Source: Methanoregula formicica SMSP
GTDB lineage: Archaea > Halobacteriota > Methanomicrobia > Methanomicrobiales > Methanospirillaceae
DNA: 64,000 nucleotides
NCBI RefSeq assembly: GCF_000327485.1
Contig: NC_019943.1
Coordinates: forward strand, 2,294,001-2,358,000
Reading direction: 5' to 3'
Shown here: positions 17,536 to 25,899 of the stretch, in pieces
Position numbering within the stretch: the stretch's first letter is position 1
How the letters are laid out: each line of letters starts with the position of its first letter
Program-made: the position numbers and the translations under genes
Notes under the pieces: model-generated
Told to the model about the DNA's origin: nothing
Seen by the model: only the letters and a program-made list of their open reading frames with translations
Databases searched by the model: none

Positions 17536-17733
17536 TTAGGGATAGTAAGCATAGGATACTGTTATCAGTCTCCCATTGCTATCCCATGAGGGAACAACGC
17601 TGACATATGGCTGTGCAGCGGCCGGGACCAAGACTGGTTCCTGCCACGCAATAATGGGATAGTTACAGCCATCATCTGCCATTCCCTGTCGATGCCCGTA
17701 GATTTTTCTGAATATTGTCGTGTTCTGCCGGGT
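17536..17733 (-). pseudogene. 65-codon open extension behind the chagasin-like gene
   Basis: In the same frame as 17734-18396 and directly after its TAG stop, 65 sense codons run to a TAA at 17536-17538 (IFRKIYGHRQGMADDGCNYP then a beta-rich end ITVSYAYYP). Codon use is protein-like. Either the remnant of another secreted protein, or a C-terminal extension lost by an amber change. An internal ATG at 17682 would give 48 residues. The chagasin domain itself ends naturally at the TAG, which favours a remnant. Confidence 0.4.
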
Positions 17734-18396
17734 CTACTTCACGATCACGGTAAGATTGAACCCGAGATCCCCTTTTCCTTCGTGACTGAGGATAAACTTT
17801 CCATCAATGATCGATGTCCCGGGGCTGACCGCCCGGTACCTGACCCGGTAATGGCCGGTGTTGTTCCAGAAATCGCCACCATCGGAAAAGGTGCCGGCAT
17901 TCACCAGTTCAAGCCCACACCCGGAGACTGGGATAACCCAGTGGAAGCCAAGCCCCGGGATCCACCGGAGGTTGATCTCAACAATATCCCCCTTCCCAAG
18001 AATAATCGTCTTGCCGGAATCGTTCTCGCCAAGGGAATACCGGATGCCGGGCACCGTGTCCCGGATCGCGACGGAAATATCAGCCGGAACAGGGACTCGG
18101 GAATCGGTAAACAGGGGATTGCATTGGGATGCGGGACTCTCCCCAGGCCCGGGGCCTGTTTGTGTCTGGTTCCATGATTCAATGTTTGTTTTATTTTCAC
18201 GGATACTTCTGGAACTATTACCTGTCGCAGCCAGATCTCCCGGGACACTGGCATCATGGAATGAGCTGAATGTTCCGACCGGAATAAGATAAAGGTTTGA
18301 AACGGATCCGTCATGTATTCCGGGCAGGATAACAATGGAGATAATAACGACGATGACAATGACTGTCACTCCCAGCAGCCAGTACATTTTTTTCAC
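17734..18396 (-). CDS. Membrane-anchored chagasin-like (I42) protease inhibitor
   Basis: 220 residues: N-terminal membrane helix (about 5-25), a polar linker, then from about 120 a chagasin-type inhibitor domain: ILGKGDIVEINLRWIPGLG, FHW in place of the NPTTGYxW loop, GHYRVRYRAVSPGTS, and the final strand FNLTVIVK. Chagasin-family proteins block papain-type cysteine proteases. Anchored outside the cell, it may protect this cell from foreign or own proteases. The reactive loop NPTTG is not well conserved, so activity is uncertain. Start GTG 18396 or ATG 18387. Confidence 0.65.
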   Translation of the reverse strand: MKKMYWLLGVTVIVIVVIISIVILPGIHDGSVSNLYLIPVGTFSSFHDASVPGDLAATGNSSRSIRENKTNIESWNQTQTGPGPGESPASQCNPLFTDSRVPVPADISVAIRDTVPGIRYSLGENDSGKTIILGKGDIVEINLRWIPGLGFHWVIPVSGCGLELVNAGTFSDGGDFWNNTGHYRVRYRAVSPGTSIIDGKFILSHEGKGDLGFNLTVIVK

Positions 18397-18445
18397 GGTT
18401 CACTCTTCCTCACAAATCAGTATCGGGATACCTTCCTGCTGTATA

Positions 18446-19468
18446 TTATGGAGTTGGTGTGGCAAGGGGGAGGGGACAGTCTGGGCACGGGGTTGCCTCT
18501 GCTGAATACCCTGCTGCCTTCTCCAGGCCTTCCTTGTACAATCCACCATGGAACTGACGGGGACTGTCAGCTTCAACACGGATATGCAGTTGTGCCAATG
18601 ATTTACTATGGACCGTAATCGTGAACAGATACGTTCCGGATGGCAGACTGTCGCTGGCATTGACCTTCAGTGTAGAGCTGTATTGCCGGAATGATCGTGT
18701 TGAAAACGCTGGAGGATCGAGACTTACCTGAAGCAGACCCTTTTGTAAAACATCAGCCGAGCGTGCATCCTCCGCAAGGATCCCGAGACGGAGGGAGTCC
18801 AGGCCCTGGCCCTGCGTGTTAACGATAAGGGATGTCTTATTTCCGGATCCCGGATGGACAACGAGATCTGCCTGTTCAACCGATGCCTGCAAACGGGGAC
18901 GGAGGAGTGTACGATAATCGTTATTTTCCTGGATACAAAGCCAGTCTCCGGCATCGGTATGGACCGGGGAATTGGTTGCCGGTTTCAGATAAAAGAAGGC
19001 GGTCCGGCTTGCGGGAAGTGATGACGCGGAAGTACCAGTTGCATTCCGGGTCAACCCTATACGAACTGTTGAAGTTCCATTCCTGCAGGGGGGTATGATC
19101 TGGGATGGTGGTTCGACAGATACATTCACCCAGTCGGGCAGGACAACAGGATCTTTTTCACCCCAGTTACTGACCGGAATGAGGGTATAGACGACTTCTG
19201 CCGGCGTTGCCAGCGTATTGGAAAACGTATACTGTGTTGTTGTTTGTGTCTCGCCCGGAAGGAATTCGATATACGTGTCCTCAAGACCGCTTGCCTCTTC
19301 AGGAAAACACTGTTCAAAACCGGGACTGCTCTCTGCGGTTACGGCAGGATGTGGCGTAAGATTGTGGGATTTTTCATCAGTCCCATGGTTGCCATACGCA
19401 TAATCAGAAACACATCCTGAACAGAGGGCCAGGCAAAAAAGAATGATAAAGAATGAATTTCTTTTCAT
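18446..19468 (-). CDS. Lipoprotein with Ig-like domains
   Basis: 340 residues. Signal peptide with lipobox LCSGC (Cys19). Two beta-sandwich domains: about 60-180 (FLPGETQTTTQYTFSNTLA, a conserved 'quasi-Ig' start) and about 200-305 (LVVHPGSGNKTSLIVNTQGQ, YLFTITVHSKS). C-terminal tail GLYKEGLEKAAGY ... ATPCPDCPLP is nearly identical to that of the LolA-like protein at 15929. Lies 8 bp after the L4 gene, so in its operon. Probably displayed on the cell surface as an accessory of the L4 product. Confidence 0.65.
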   Translation of the reverse strand: MKRNSFFIILFCLALCSGCVSDYAYGNHGTDEKSHNLTPHPAVTAESSPGFEQCFPEEASGLEDTYIEFLPGETQTTTQYTFSNTLATPAEVVYTLIPVSNWGEKDPVVLPDWVNVSVEPPSQIIPPCRNGTSTVRIGLTRNATGTSASSLPASRTAFFYLKPATNSPVHTDAGDWLCIQENNDYRTLLRPRLQASVEQADLVVHPGSGNKTSLIVNTQGQGLDSLRLGILAEDARSADVLQKGLLQVSLDPPAFSTRSFRQYSSTLKVNASDSLPSGTYLFTITVHSKSLAQLHIRVEADSPRQFHGGLYKEGLEKAAGYSAEATPCPDCPLPLATPTP

Positions 19469-19476
19469 GAATGCCC

Positions 19477-20619
19477 TCAGTTGGCTGTATTCAGGACGAC
19501 CCTCCCAGGGCTTGACGACAGATCAACAGACAGACCCAGCGGAGTGATGGCACTTGACGAATCGTAGTAATCGTCGTAGCTTATTGCTACATTATTATTA
19601 TATTGATCCTTATAAGCCATGTTATAGAATGTTGTGTCTCCCGGAATATCATTGGCCGAATTGATCAGCCATCCTTCGAATACGGTCTGGACATTGACGC
19701 TTGAATCAGGTACGTATCCGGTACCGCTGTAAATACTGGTGACCTGTGCTGTTGTCGTATCCTCCGTCCTTACATACCACTTGCTTTGTCCGGCATTATA
19801 TTCCAGAGTACCGCGGATAACATGGTTCGGGCTCGCGCTTATTGCCGGACTTATCATGTCGTCCCTCCCAGTTCGCAATGCAAATGAGACAATAGACCAT
19901 TGACCCGTATAGGGTGCCCTGTTCCATGCCAGGACCGGCTGAACAATGCCATTACCATCCGTTGTTGAAATTGCATTAAATAAATAATCCACAACACCTG
20001 ATCCCGGGGATGGCGGTTGAGAAGGAATTCTCCAGTAAGCATCAAAGTACCGGATATTTCCCGGAACATATGCTTCAGAGTATTCAAACCAGTAATGGTT
20101 CCAGGTTGCCAGAGGGGCGAATGGCGCTTTCGTTCCGGCATTAACATTTTCATCAACGATTGTCAGAATTACATTCCCGTCTTTCGTTGCATACATCCTG
20201 TCACCAATAATATCAACAGTTGAACCAGATGGAAGTTCGTGAACCCATGTCGCGGGTTTTACCCCATTCGGATCCTTGATTTGTGCAGATTTTTTATCTT
20301 CTGCAACGAGAATTTGTTTCCCTGTTGAATCAAATACCCTTGTTATTCCATCCTGAGAATGATAGATAATGGATCCTTTGGGAATTGATTGGACATGCTT
20401 TCCTTCTACCGGGCTTAATTCGGCTGAAACAAAGGTATATTCCTGCGAATTATCGAACTTCAGATCTGGCAACTGATATTCAGCCAGATTTGCTCTTACA
20501 CTTTCCATTTCACTGGAAAATGCATTATTCTGTTCAGTTTCCGCACATACGTACGGTACCATCGCCATCGCTGCCAGCAACAGTGCCAGCAGGATGACGT
20601 TAACTTTGCGTAGTCGCAT
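19477..20619 (-). CDS. Secreted beta-sandwich protein with shared signal peptide (L4)
   Basis: 380 residues; signal peptide MRLRKVNVILLALLLAAMAM. A domain of ~100 residues (SIIYHSQDGITRVFDSTGKQ, WVHELPSGSTVDI) is shared with the gene at 21702-22793. The C-terminal ~200 residues are a jelly-roll domain with QPVLAWN, WSIVSFALRTG, ISPAISASPNHVIRGTLEY, WYVRTEDTTT and a Glu in VFEGW. This pattern recalls concanavalin-like glutamic peptidases (family G1), with candidate Gln and Glu in equivalent places, but this is a weak inference. Leader L4 is upstream; the lipoprotein at 18446 follows. Confidence 0.65.
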   Translation of the reverse strand: MRLRKVNVILLALLLAAMAMVPYVCAETEQNNAFSSEMESVRANLAEYQLPDLKFDNSQEYTFVSAELSPVEGKHVQSIPKGSIIYHSQDGITRVFDSTGKQILVAEDKKSAQIKDPNGVKPATWVHELPSGSTVDIIGDRMYATKDGNVILTIVDENVNAGTKAPFAPLATWNHYWFEYSEAYVPGNIRYFDAYWRIPSQPPSPGSGVVDYLFNAISTTDGNGIVQPVLAWNRAPYTGQWSIVSFALRTGRDDMISPAISASPNHVIRGTLEYNAGQSKWYVRTEDTTTAQVTSIYSGTGYVPDSSVNVQTVFEGWLINSANDIPGDTTFYNMAYKDQYNNNVAISYDDYYDSSSAITPLGLSVDLSSSPGRVVLNTAN

Positions 20620-20698
20620 TTTTCTTCATCTCCGTTCGTTTTTTACTATGCTCGGGGGCACGAAGCCAACCTTCATAAGATCGGAAGATGAAATCCTC

Positions 20699-20882
20699 AT
20701 GCCTGCGGGCGGGACCGGGTTCAACACAGGTTCGTCGCTTGGTGAACCCGTCCTTTCTTTTGGTTTTCTCCTGGGACGGCCCCCGGCTGTCCACACTGTG
20801 CAATAGACCATACCCCCATAAACGATTTCTGTCCAAAGTCTCTACACGTCCGGACATTTAGTGAGAACGTGTAGCTGGTGCG
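20699..20882 (-). repeat. Leader element copy L4
   Basis: As L3/L5 through CTACACGTCCGG and ACGTGTAGCTGGTG, but the last GTGTGGACA box is lost (reads GTGCGGGTG). The hairpin arm has one substitution (GGACGGCC). Upstream of the gene 19477-20619. Confidence 0.85.
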
Positions 20883-20920
20883 GGTGCCCTACCATGAGGG
20901 GATCATTATCGCGACCGGGT

Positions 20921-21571
20921 TTATTCTTGCTTTCGTAAAAGCAGGGAAATGCCGATGAGCAATGCGGTAACGGGAATCGTTACCGGAATTGGTGCCGGTG
21001 TTGTTCGCGGAGACATCGGAGGATTATCCGTGTGATCGGAGCTGACAGGGACGGAAACTGCCACGGGGGATGCATTTTTTTCAACAAGGGTGAATGGATA
21101 CATGACCATACCGGATGGTCCGATGGACAAGGTGTACTCTCCTGAAAGGGCAGCAGATTGTATTGTTGTACCATTCTTCAGGATTTTCCTGAACTGGGTT
21201 GTATTGACAAAAAACGACCACTTGTTTTCCCCGCTCAATCCATCAGTAACAAGCGTTGATCCGGAATAGGTGGGCGGAAGAAGATCCGGACTGCCCGGGA
21301 GATACTGGGATTGATATGCCCAAAAATCTATCTCATAACCTGAAGGAAAACTGGTCTTTCCCGAGACGATAAAAGAATCTCCGGTGGAATGCGTGCCAAC
21401 CGGGAGAGTGTCAACGGTGATCCAGTACGGTGTCTGAACCGGCGACCCCCGGATATCTGATGGCCCGGAGGATTCGGGTGTAGTGTTTCCCGTCACCGCC
21501 GCTTCTGCGGGAGCTATGATGAGAAGAAGTGCGAGGAGGATGAATATCCCGGGTTTTTTCCATGGTGTCAT
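20921..21571 (-). CDS. Exported protein with C-terminal membrane anchor
   Basis: 216 residues: signal peptide (about 1-24), an extracellular domain of ~150 residues (YWITVDTLPVGTHSTGDSF, ISGKTSFPSGYEIDFWAY, GEYTLSIGPSGMVMYPFTLV) seen in many methanogen surface proteins, a Pro/Thr-rich linker and a C-terminal helix ending LLLRKQE. No PGF-CTERM motif. Second gene of the L5-headed unit, 130 bp behind 21702. Confidence 0.65.
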   Translation of the reverse strand: MTPWKKPGIFILLALLLIIAPAEAAVTGNTTPESSGPSDIRGSPVQTPYWITVDTLPVGTHSTGDSFIVSGKTSFPSGYEIDFWAYQSQYLPGSPDLLPPTYSGSTLVTDGLSGENKWSFFVNTTQFRKILKNGTTIQSAALSGEYTLSIGPSGMVMYPFTLVEKNASPVAVSVPVSSDHTDNPPMSPRTTPAPIPVTIPVTALLIGISLLLRKQE

Positions 21572-21701
21572 GCAATAAGGCCCTCGATACGGTTATTTAA
21601 TTATTCCTTCCTGTCCTGCCATATCTGAATACTATTTTTCACATAAAAAGGATGGAAGGTTATCCTTTCGGATCACCTTATCCTTCTCCGGCTCTGGACT
21701 C

Positions 21702-22793
21702 CTACGGAGTGTCCAAGGTAACCTGTGTCGGATTCGGGGTGAACCAGACGTTGAACAGTCCGCTCCATCCCGATGCAGATATTGATCCGGAATTCAGAGT
21801 TACCGACGGGATATTAACATTATTGAATGTAATATCCCCGCACATATGATACGGATTTGAATTCAGTCCCTGGGCCTGTTCCAGTGTGTTTACGATTTCC
21901 AGGTTGGTGTTTGAGGGAATTGCGTTCGAGAAGTAATAGGTGGATGTTCCCGCAGTGAGATCACTTGTTGTGACCTGCCATCCCGTTACACCGCCAACCG
22001 TTGTGTACTGAAGTGTCCCTTCAATCTGGTCTCCCTGGGTCACACTTAACATCGGGCTGTAATAATAATTGCTCGGGCTTGTGTATCTCCAGGATGAGAT
22101 CTTCCAAACCGGGTTGTTCAGCCCATAATTCCACTGTAACACGGGTTGCATAATGGTGGCAGAATTTTCAAGACCATTGAAAATGGCCAGCGCAAAACCC
22201 GGAGTCCCTCCACTGGTTGACGGAGGGGTCGGAGTGTACCATCGGGAACGTAAATAGCTGATCTGACTGACTGTTGCATCAGCCCATGCAAGCCACCTAC
22301 TTCCAGAAATTGTTGATGCCCGAACGACTGAAGATTCTATCTTTGAAGAATCATCAATGACAGTCAGTATAAGGTCTCCGTCTTCAGTAAGGATATATGT
22401 CTTGCTTTCATCAAGGGGCGAATCAAGAATACGTGCCCCTTGAGGGACCGCGTGAACATGAGTCGCTGGCTGGAGTCCGTTTGGCGTTGATACTTTTTCC
22501 GCAGATTCATCTGATGCAATGAGAATTTGTTTACCATTCGAATCGAAGATCCTTGTTATCCCGTCATCTGAATGGTAAATAATTGAGCCCTCGGGAATTG
22601 TATAGACATCTTTCATCGGTTGGGTACTCAATGGTCCGGTAATAACAGTATTCTTCTGAGAATCATCAAATTGAAAAGACGGTGTCTCAATTTTGTTCAA
22701 ATCTATTTTCTCTTCGGCGCTCACTACCGGTGTGATCGCCATCCCCGCCAGCAACAATGCCAGCAGGACCAGCCATGTTTTAGGTATGTTCAT
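21702..22793 (-). CDS. Secreted beta-sandwich protein with shared signal peptide (L5)
   Basis: 363 residues. Start ATG 22793 chosen because GAGGAG sits 9 nt upstream; an ATG at 22802 overlaps that site. Signal peptide MNIPKTWLVLLALLLAGMAI. Paralogue of 19477-20619: shares SIIYHSDDGITRIFDSNGKQ and the jelly-roll half with IMQPVLQWN, ISSWRYTSP, SPMLSVTQGDQIEGTLQY, WQVTTSDLTAG and a Glu in NTLEQAQ. Same weak similarity to glutamic-peptidase folds. Headed by leader L5. Confidence 0.65.
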   Translation of the reverse strand: MNIPKTWLVLLALLLAGMAITPVVSAEEKIDLNKIETPSFQFDDSQKNTVITGPLSTQPMKDVYTIPEGSIIYHSDDGITRIFDSNGKQILIASDESAEKVSTPNGLQPATHVHAVPQGARILDSPLDESKTYILTEDGDLILTVIDDSSKIESSVVRASTISGSRWLAWADATVSQISYLRSRWYTPTPPSTSGGTPGFALAIFNGLENSATIMQPVLQWNYGLNNPVWKISSWRYTSPSNYYYSPMLSVTQGDQIEGTLQYTTVGGVTGWQVTTSDLTAGTSTYYFSNAIPSNTNLEIVNTLEQAQGLNSNPYHMCGDITFNNVNIPSVTLNSGSISASGWSGLFNVWFTPNPTQVTLDTP

Positions 22794-22874
22794 TTTTTTC
22801 ATCTCCTCGCATTTTCCATGCGCTTCGCTCGCCGGCACGGGAAAACCTTCATAGGATCGGAAGATAACAATCTC

Positions 22875-23062
22875 ATGCCTGCGGGCGGGACCGGGTTCAA
22901 CACAGGTTCGTCGCTTGGTGAACCCGTCCTTTCTTTTGGTTTTCTCCTGGGACAGCCCCCGGCTGTCCACACTGTGCAATAGACCATATCCCCATAAACG
23001 ATTTCTGTCCACGGTCTCTACACGTCCGGACACAGGTGAATTCGTGTAGCTGGTGTGGACTA
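22875..23062 (-). repeat. Leader element copy L5
   Basis: Full-length copy with all hairpins and boxes: GGGTTC/GAACCC, GGACAGCC/GGCTGTCC, TGTCCACACTGTGCAATAGA, ATAAACGATTTCTGTCCACG, CTACACGTCCGG, CGTGTAGCTGGTGTGGAC. Upstream of the gene 21702-22793. Confidence 0.88.
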
Positions 23063-23065
23063 TTG

Positions 23066-23348
23066 ACAGAAAACGTAACGCACCTTGTACTCATTACCAA
23101 TCCGGTGGATACACGGGTTTACAAACCGACTATCAATTACCGGAAAAGATCTGCACATATCAGAGCAGGATCATGAGCTCACAGGCTCTCACGCCATCCG
23201 ATCACGGGGATTTTGGTTGAAGGAAACCATCCCGGAAGTTCCGTCCCGGTTTTTCTGCGGTGTTTTCAATCCTGATCCTCATTAGTCCTGCAACAAATTT
23301 TTTTATCGAATGGTAATTGAAAAAAGATACTCTGGGAAAATTTTGTTT
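23066..23348. other. Gene-free stretch
   Basis: Between leader L5 and the small gene at 23349. No convincing gene on either strand and no repeat recognised. Confidence 0.45.
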
Positions 23349-23561
23349 CTATTGTTTTCTCTCAAGAGCCTCCACCCGGTTCTCGATCTTTTTGAGGTCC
23401 GATTTGTTTGATTCGCGCCACTCCTTAAAATCCGAATAGAGAAACGCACAGAGAATGAGCGCAATAATAATCAGCGTGAGGAGGTACTGGGCAAGGAAAA
23501 ATCCGATGATGCTGACGATACAACCCAGGACGAATAACAGTATCATTTCATTTCGTTTCAT
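23349..23561 (-). CDS. 70-residue membrane protein with cytoplasmic coiled coil
   Basis: Two closely spaced hydrophobic helices (about 5-22 and 24-44) and a charged C-terminal coiled coil (WRESNKSDLKKIENRVEALE). An AT-rich box and GAGAGG lie before the ATG. Not recognised; such small helix-plus-coil proteins are often partners of larger membrane proteins. It follows the remnant at 23623 and the Yip1-like gene. Confidence 0.55.
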   Translation of the reverse strand: MKRNEMILLFVLGCIVSIIGFFLAQYLLTLIIIALILCAFLYSDFKEWRESNKSDLKKIENRVEALERKQ

Positions 23562-23622
23562 GTTTACCTCTCATTTTTATTTGAGTGTTTTCAGATTTAA
23601 CTCTTTATAAAAAATAAAAGAA

Positions 23623-23880
23623 TTATCCTGTACAACCATTTCCGTAGAGAGAGACCCACTGGTTGGTTGAGCCCGCGTCACTTCCGTTCAGCCAGGCGTC
23701 AACACCTACCCAGATATCCATCTGGAACCTGAGATAGAGCGTGCCGAACTTGTAATTGTTATACAGATGCCCGGATGTAGTGCCAACACCGGATATCTGG
23801 TATGTGTAGAAACAGGGAGAGTACCCGGGGAAGAGGGGGTATTGACGCTCAGGCGCCAGAGTGGGCTAAGGGCCCGGATT
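23623..23880 (-). pseudogene. C-terminal remnant of a secreted protein
   Basis: An open frame without start ends at TAA 23623-23625. The last ~65 codons (CFYTYQISGVGTTSGHLYNN, LYLRFQMDIWVGVDAWLNGS) have the composition of the secreted beta proteins of this array. The 5' side runs into the GACGCTCAGGCGCC repeat, so the front of the gene has been replaced. Confidence 0.45.
23841..23872 (+). repeat. TGACGCTC-type intergenic repeat
   Basis: TTGACGCTCAGGCGCC then AGAGTGGGCT, preceded by GGGGAAGAGGGGGTA. Same family as the elements at 29838, 35005 and 36219. Confidence 0.6.
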
Positions 23881-24133
23881 ACTTTCCTGACAATTTTTTT
23901 GAAATGAATGAAACAGGAATCCTTGTACTGTGTTGAGATAGAATTGAATCATTACGATTATCATTCCGGCAAAATACCACATACAAAACACAGAGCGATT
24001 ATTTGACAGAGTGCAATCCAAGTACCGGCAATTGAAAGTGGTTTATAAACAACGGTATCCTCAATAACCTCTCAAAAATAATAGCGTCTCTGGTTCTCAT
24101 CGAGGAATTCTACCGATCCTGATTTTTGGCATT
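23881..24133. other. Gene-free stretch
   Basis: AT-rich, no gene recognised; lies between the remnant at 23623 and the end of the Yip1-like gene. Confidence 0.4.
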
Positions 24134-24679
24134 TCACAATAAATTCACGTTGCCGAAATAGAGCAAGATGAGAATACAGCCCGTAGTGAAAATTGCAACA
24201 AAAGCTGCCCGGTCGACGGTAACTCCATGAAATATTCGAATCCCATAGAATGTGATAATCGTATATGCACCGACGAGAACCAATGCAGAACAGGGAATAT
24301 GAAACACCGATGGAATCCAGAGGAACAACACCGGTAAGAAGGATGCATAGATGACCGATTTCATGGTTTTTTCAAAGTCCGGTTTATCGGAGATAAATAA
24401 CACAAAAAAGTGCTCTGCGAGACTGATGGCGAGGAGGAAAATTATTCCATTATATATGAACAAGAAGACCGTCATCAGTGTCAGGACTATCATACTCCCT
24501 GGATTCAGAACATCCACCGGGGAGGTATGCACCTTTTGGATAAGATATGAGACGTGATACAATAGTGAACCGACGAGAAGGATGGCGGTAAATAAATAAA
24601 AATCTGCCCTTATTGATTGTTTCGTTATTTTTTCCAAATAGCCGGAAAAATTTGAAACGAACCATGCTTTTGTTTTCAT
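24134..24679 (-). CDS. Yip1-like polytopic membrane protein
   Basis: 181 residues from the ATG at 24679 (an ATG at 24688 is also in frame; the decayed paralogue at 27581 supports 24679). About five helices (near 28-45, 60-83, 85-100, 113-130, 135-180). The pattern FEKTMKSVIYASFLPVLFLW followed by VGAYTIITFYGIRIFHGVT and RAAFVAIFTTG matches the Yip1 membrane family. Follows the L6 secreted gene by 27 bp and is likely in its operon. Confidence 0.6.
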   Translation of the reverse strand: MKTKAWFVSNFSGYLEKITKQSIRADFYLFTAILLVGSLLYHVSYLIQKVHTSPVDVLNPGSMIVLTLMTVFLFIYNGIIFLLAISLAEHFFVLFISDKPDFEKTMKSVIYASFLPVLFLWIPSVFHIPCSALVLVGAYTIITFYGIRIFHGVTVDRAAFVAIFTTGCILILLYFGNVNLL

Positions 24680-24706
24680 GAGACTCACGTAAACACTAAA
24701 AAAATT

Positions 24707-25597
24707 TTAGGGGGTTCCAAAACAACCAAAACCGGATGAAACCCACTCCGATACTTGAGAGCCACCCCCGGGGACTCCCGTTACACTGCAGCTGATCCAC
24801 GCATCTACCGAATGCTTTGGTGGATTGAACAGCAGGAGTGCCCAGATAACATGGGAATCAATATATCCCCGGAGAGAGGTTGTTCGGGGTGAATGGGTAA
24901 ACTCACAGCGATCTATCCCGAAATCCTGAATTGAATTTGTGATATCTTCAATGTCGAGGATCTGGCTTCCATCGTACGTAAAAGTTCCCTCCGTAAAAAG
25001 ATCTGCCCGTTTGTTCGGATCAAAAGCTGATACCCAGCTGTCTGTCCTCCGGATTTGCGTTTCATAGATCGTTTTCATATCAAATTCGGACGATGATATC
25101 TTGCGAAGCTCGTAACGGGTGGTTGGAGTGATTTTATCAATTGCATTGACTGCATTATCCGACGAAACTACGTTAATATCCTTTTTTTCAATTGAGCCGA
25201 GAACCGTCACTTTCACAGACTTCGTTACGATCGTTCCGTCTTTTTCCAGCAGAACATAATGGTTTCCATCAGGTCCTTTGTACAGAACGATGTTTTCCGC
25301 ATTCCCTTTCAGATAACCGATAACTCTCTTGACATCATTTTGTTTTCCGGATTTACTGATAATCCCGTCAACAACTTGTTTCGAGGATTCATACGTCTGC
25401 CATGTTGGTCCGTCCGAGGGCATGGGTTTTTCAACACCCAACTCAGCGAATAAATCAAATTCTGGAGTCTGGTAAGATTGCGATGATCTATTGGATTCGC
25501 ATCCAGCGGATCCGTCACACGCGCTCACCATTGGTATCACCGCCATTCCCGCCAGCAGCAGTGCCAGCAGGACGACAACTGTTTTGTGTATGTTCAT
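24707..25597 (-). CDS. Secreted protein with shared signal peptide (L6)
   Basis: 296 residues from the ATG at 25597 (AAAGGAGGAAAAG upstream). Signal peptide MNIHKTVVVLLALLLAGMAV, cleavage near VSA, then a Cys. The mature part is mixed: a helical segment (60-110), a beta part (VLYKGPDGNHYVLLEKDGTI), a region with THSPRTTSLRGYID, and a Gly/Ser-rich end SSGFGCFGTP with cysteines. Not recognised. A copy of its last ~18 codons survives at 27707. Leader L6 is upstream. Confidence 0.65.
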   Translation of the reverse strand: MNIHKTVVVLLALLLAGMAVIPMVSACDGSAGCESNRSSQSYQTPEFDLFAELGVEKPMPSDGPTWQTYESSKQVVDGIISKSGKQNDVKRVIGYLKGNAENIVLYKGPDGNHYVLLEKDGTIVTKSVKVTVLGSIEKKDINVVSSDNAVNAIDKITPTTRYELRKISSSEFDMKTIYETQIRRTDSWVSAFDPNKRADLFTEGTFTYDGSQILDIEDITNSIQDFGIDRCEFTHSPRTTSLRGYIDSHVIWALLLFNPPKHSVDAWISCSVTGVPGGGSQVSEWVSSGFGCFGTP

Positions 25598-25676
25598 TCT
25601 TTTCCTCCTTTTTTCCATACGCTTTGCTCGGAGGCACGAACAAAACCTTCTTGCGTTTAGAATCCAATCTGTTTCA

Positions 25677-25856
25677 TGCCTGCGGGCGGGACCGGGTTCC
25701 ACCGCAATTCGAACTGGGGTGAACCCGTCCTTCACTTTTCGGGACAGCCCCCGGCTGTCCACACTGTGCAATAGACTATCCCCTCATAAACGATTTCTGT
25801 CCAAAGTCTCTACACGTCCGGACATTTAGTGAGAACGTGTAGATGGTTTGGACAGA
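25677..25856 (-). repeat. Leader element copy L6
   Basis: Full-length copy, closest to L2 in its first half (GGGTTCCACCGCAATTCGAA) and to L4 in its second (ACATTTAGTGAGAACGTGTA). It sits between the divergent genes 25597 (minus) and 25900 (plus), so it may serve both directions. Confidence 0.87.
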
Positions 25857-25899
25857 ACAGGTAAATAATCCCGGGCTTAATGCAAATCCGGTGAATACC

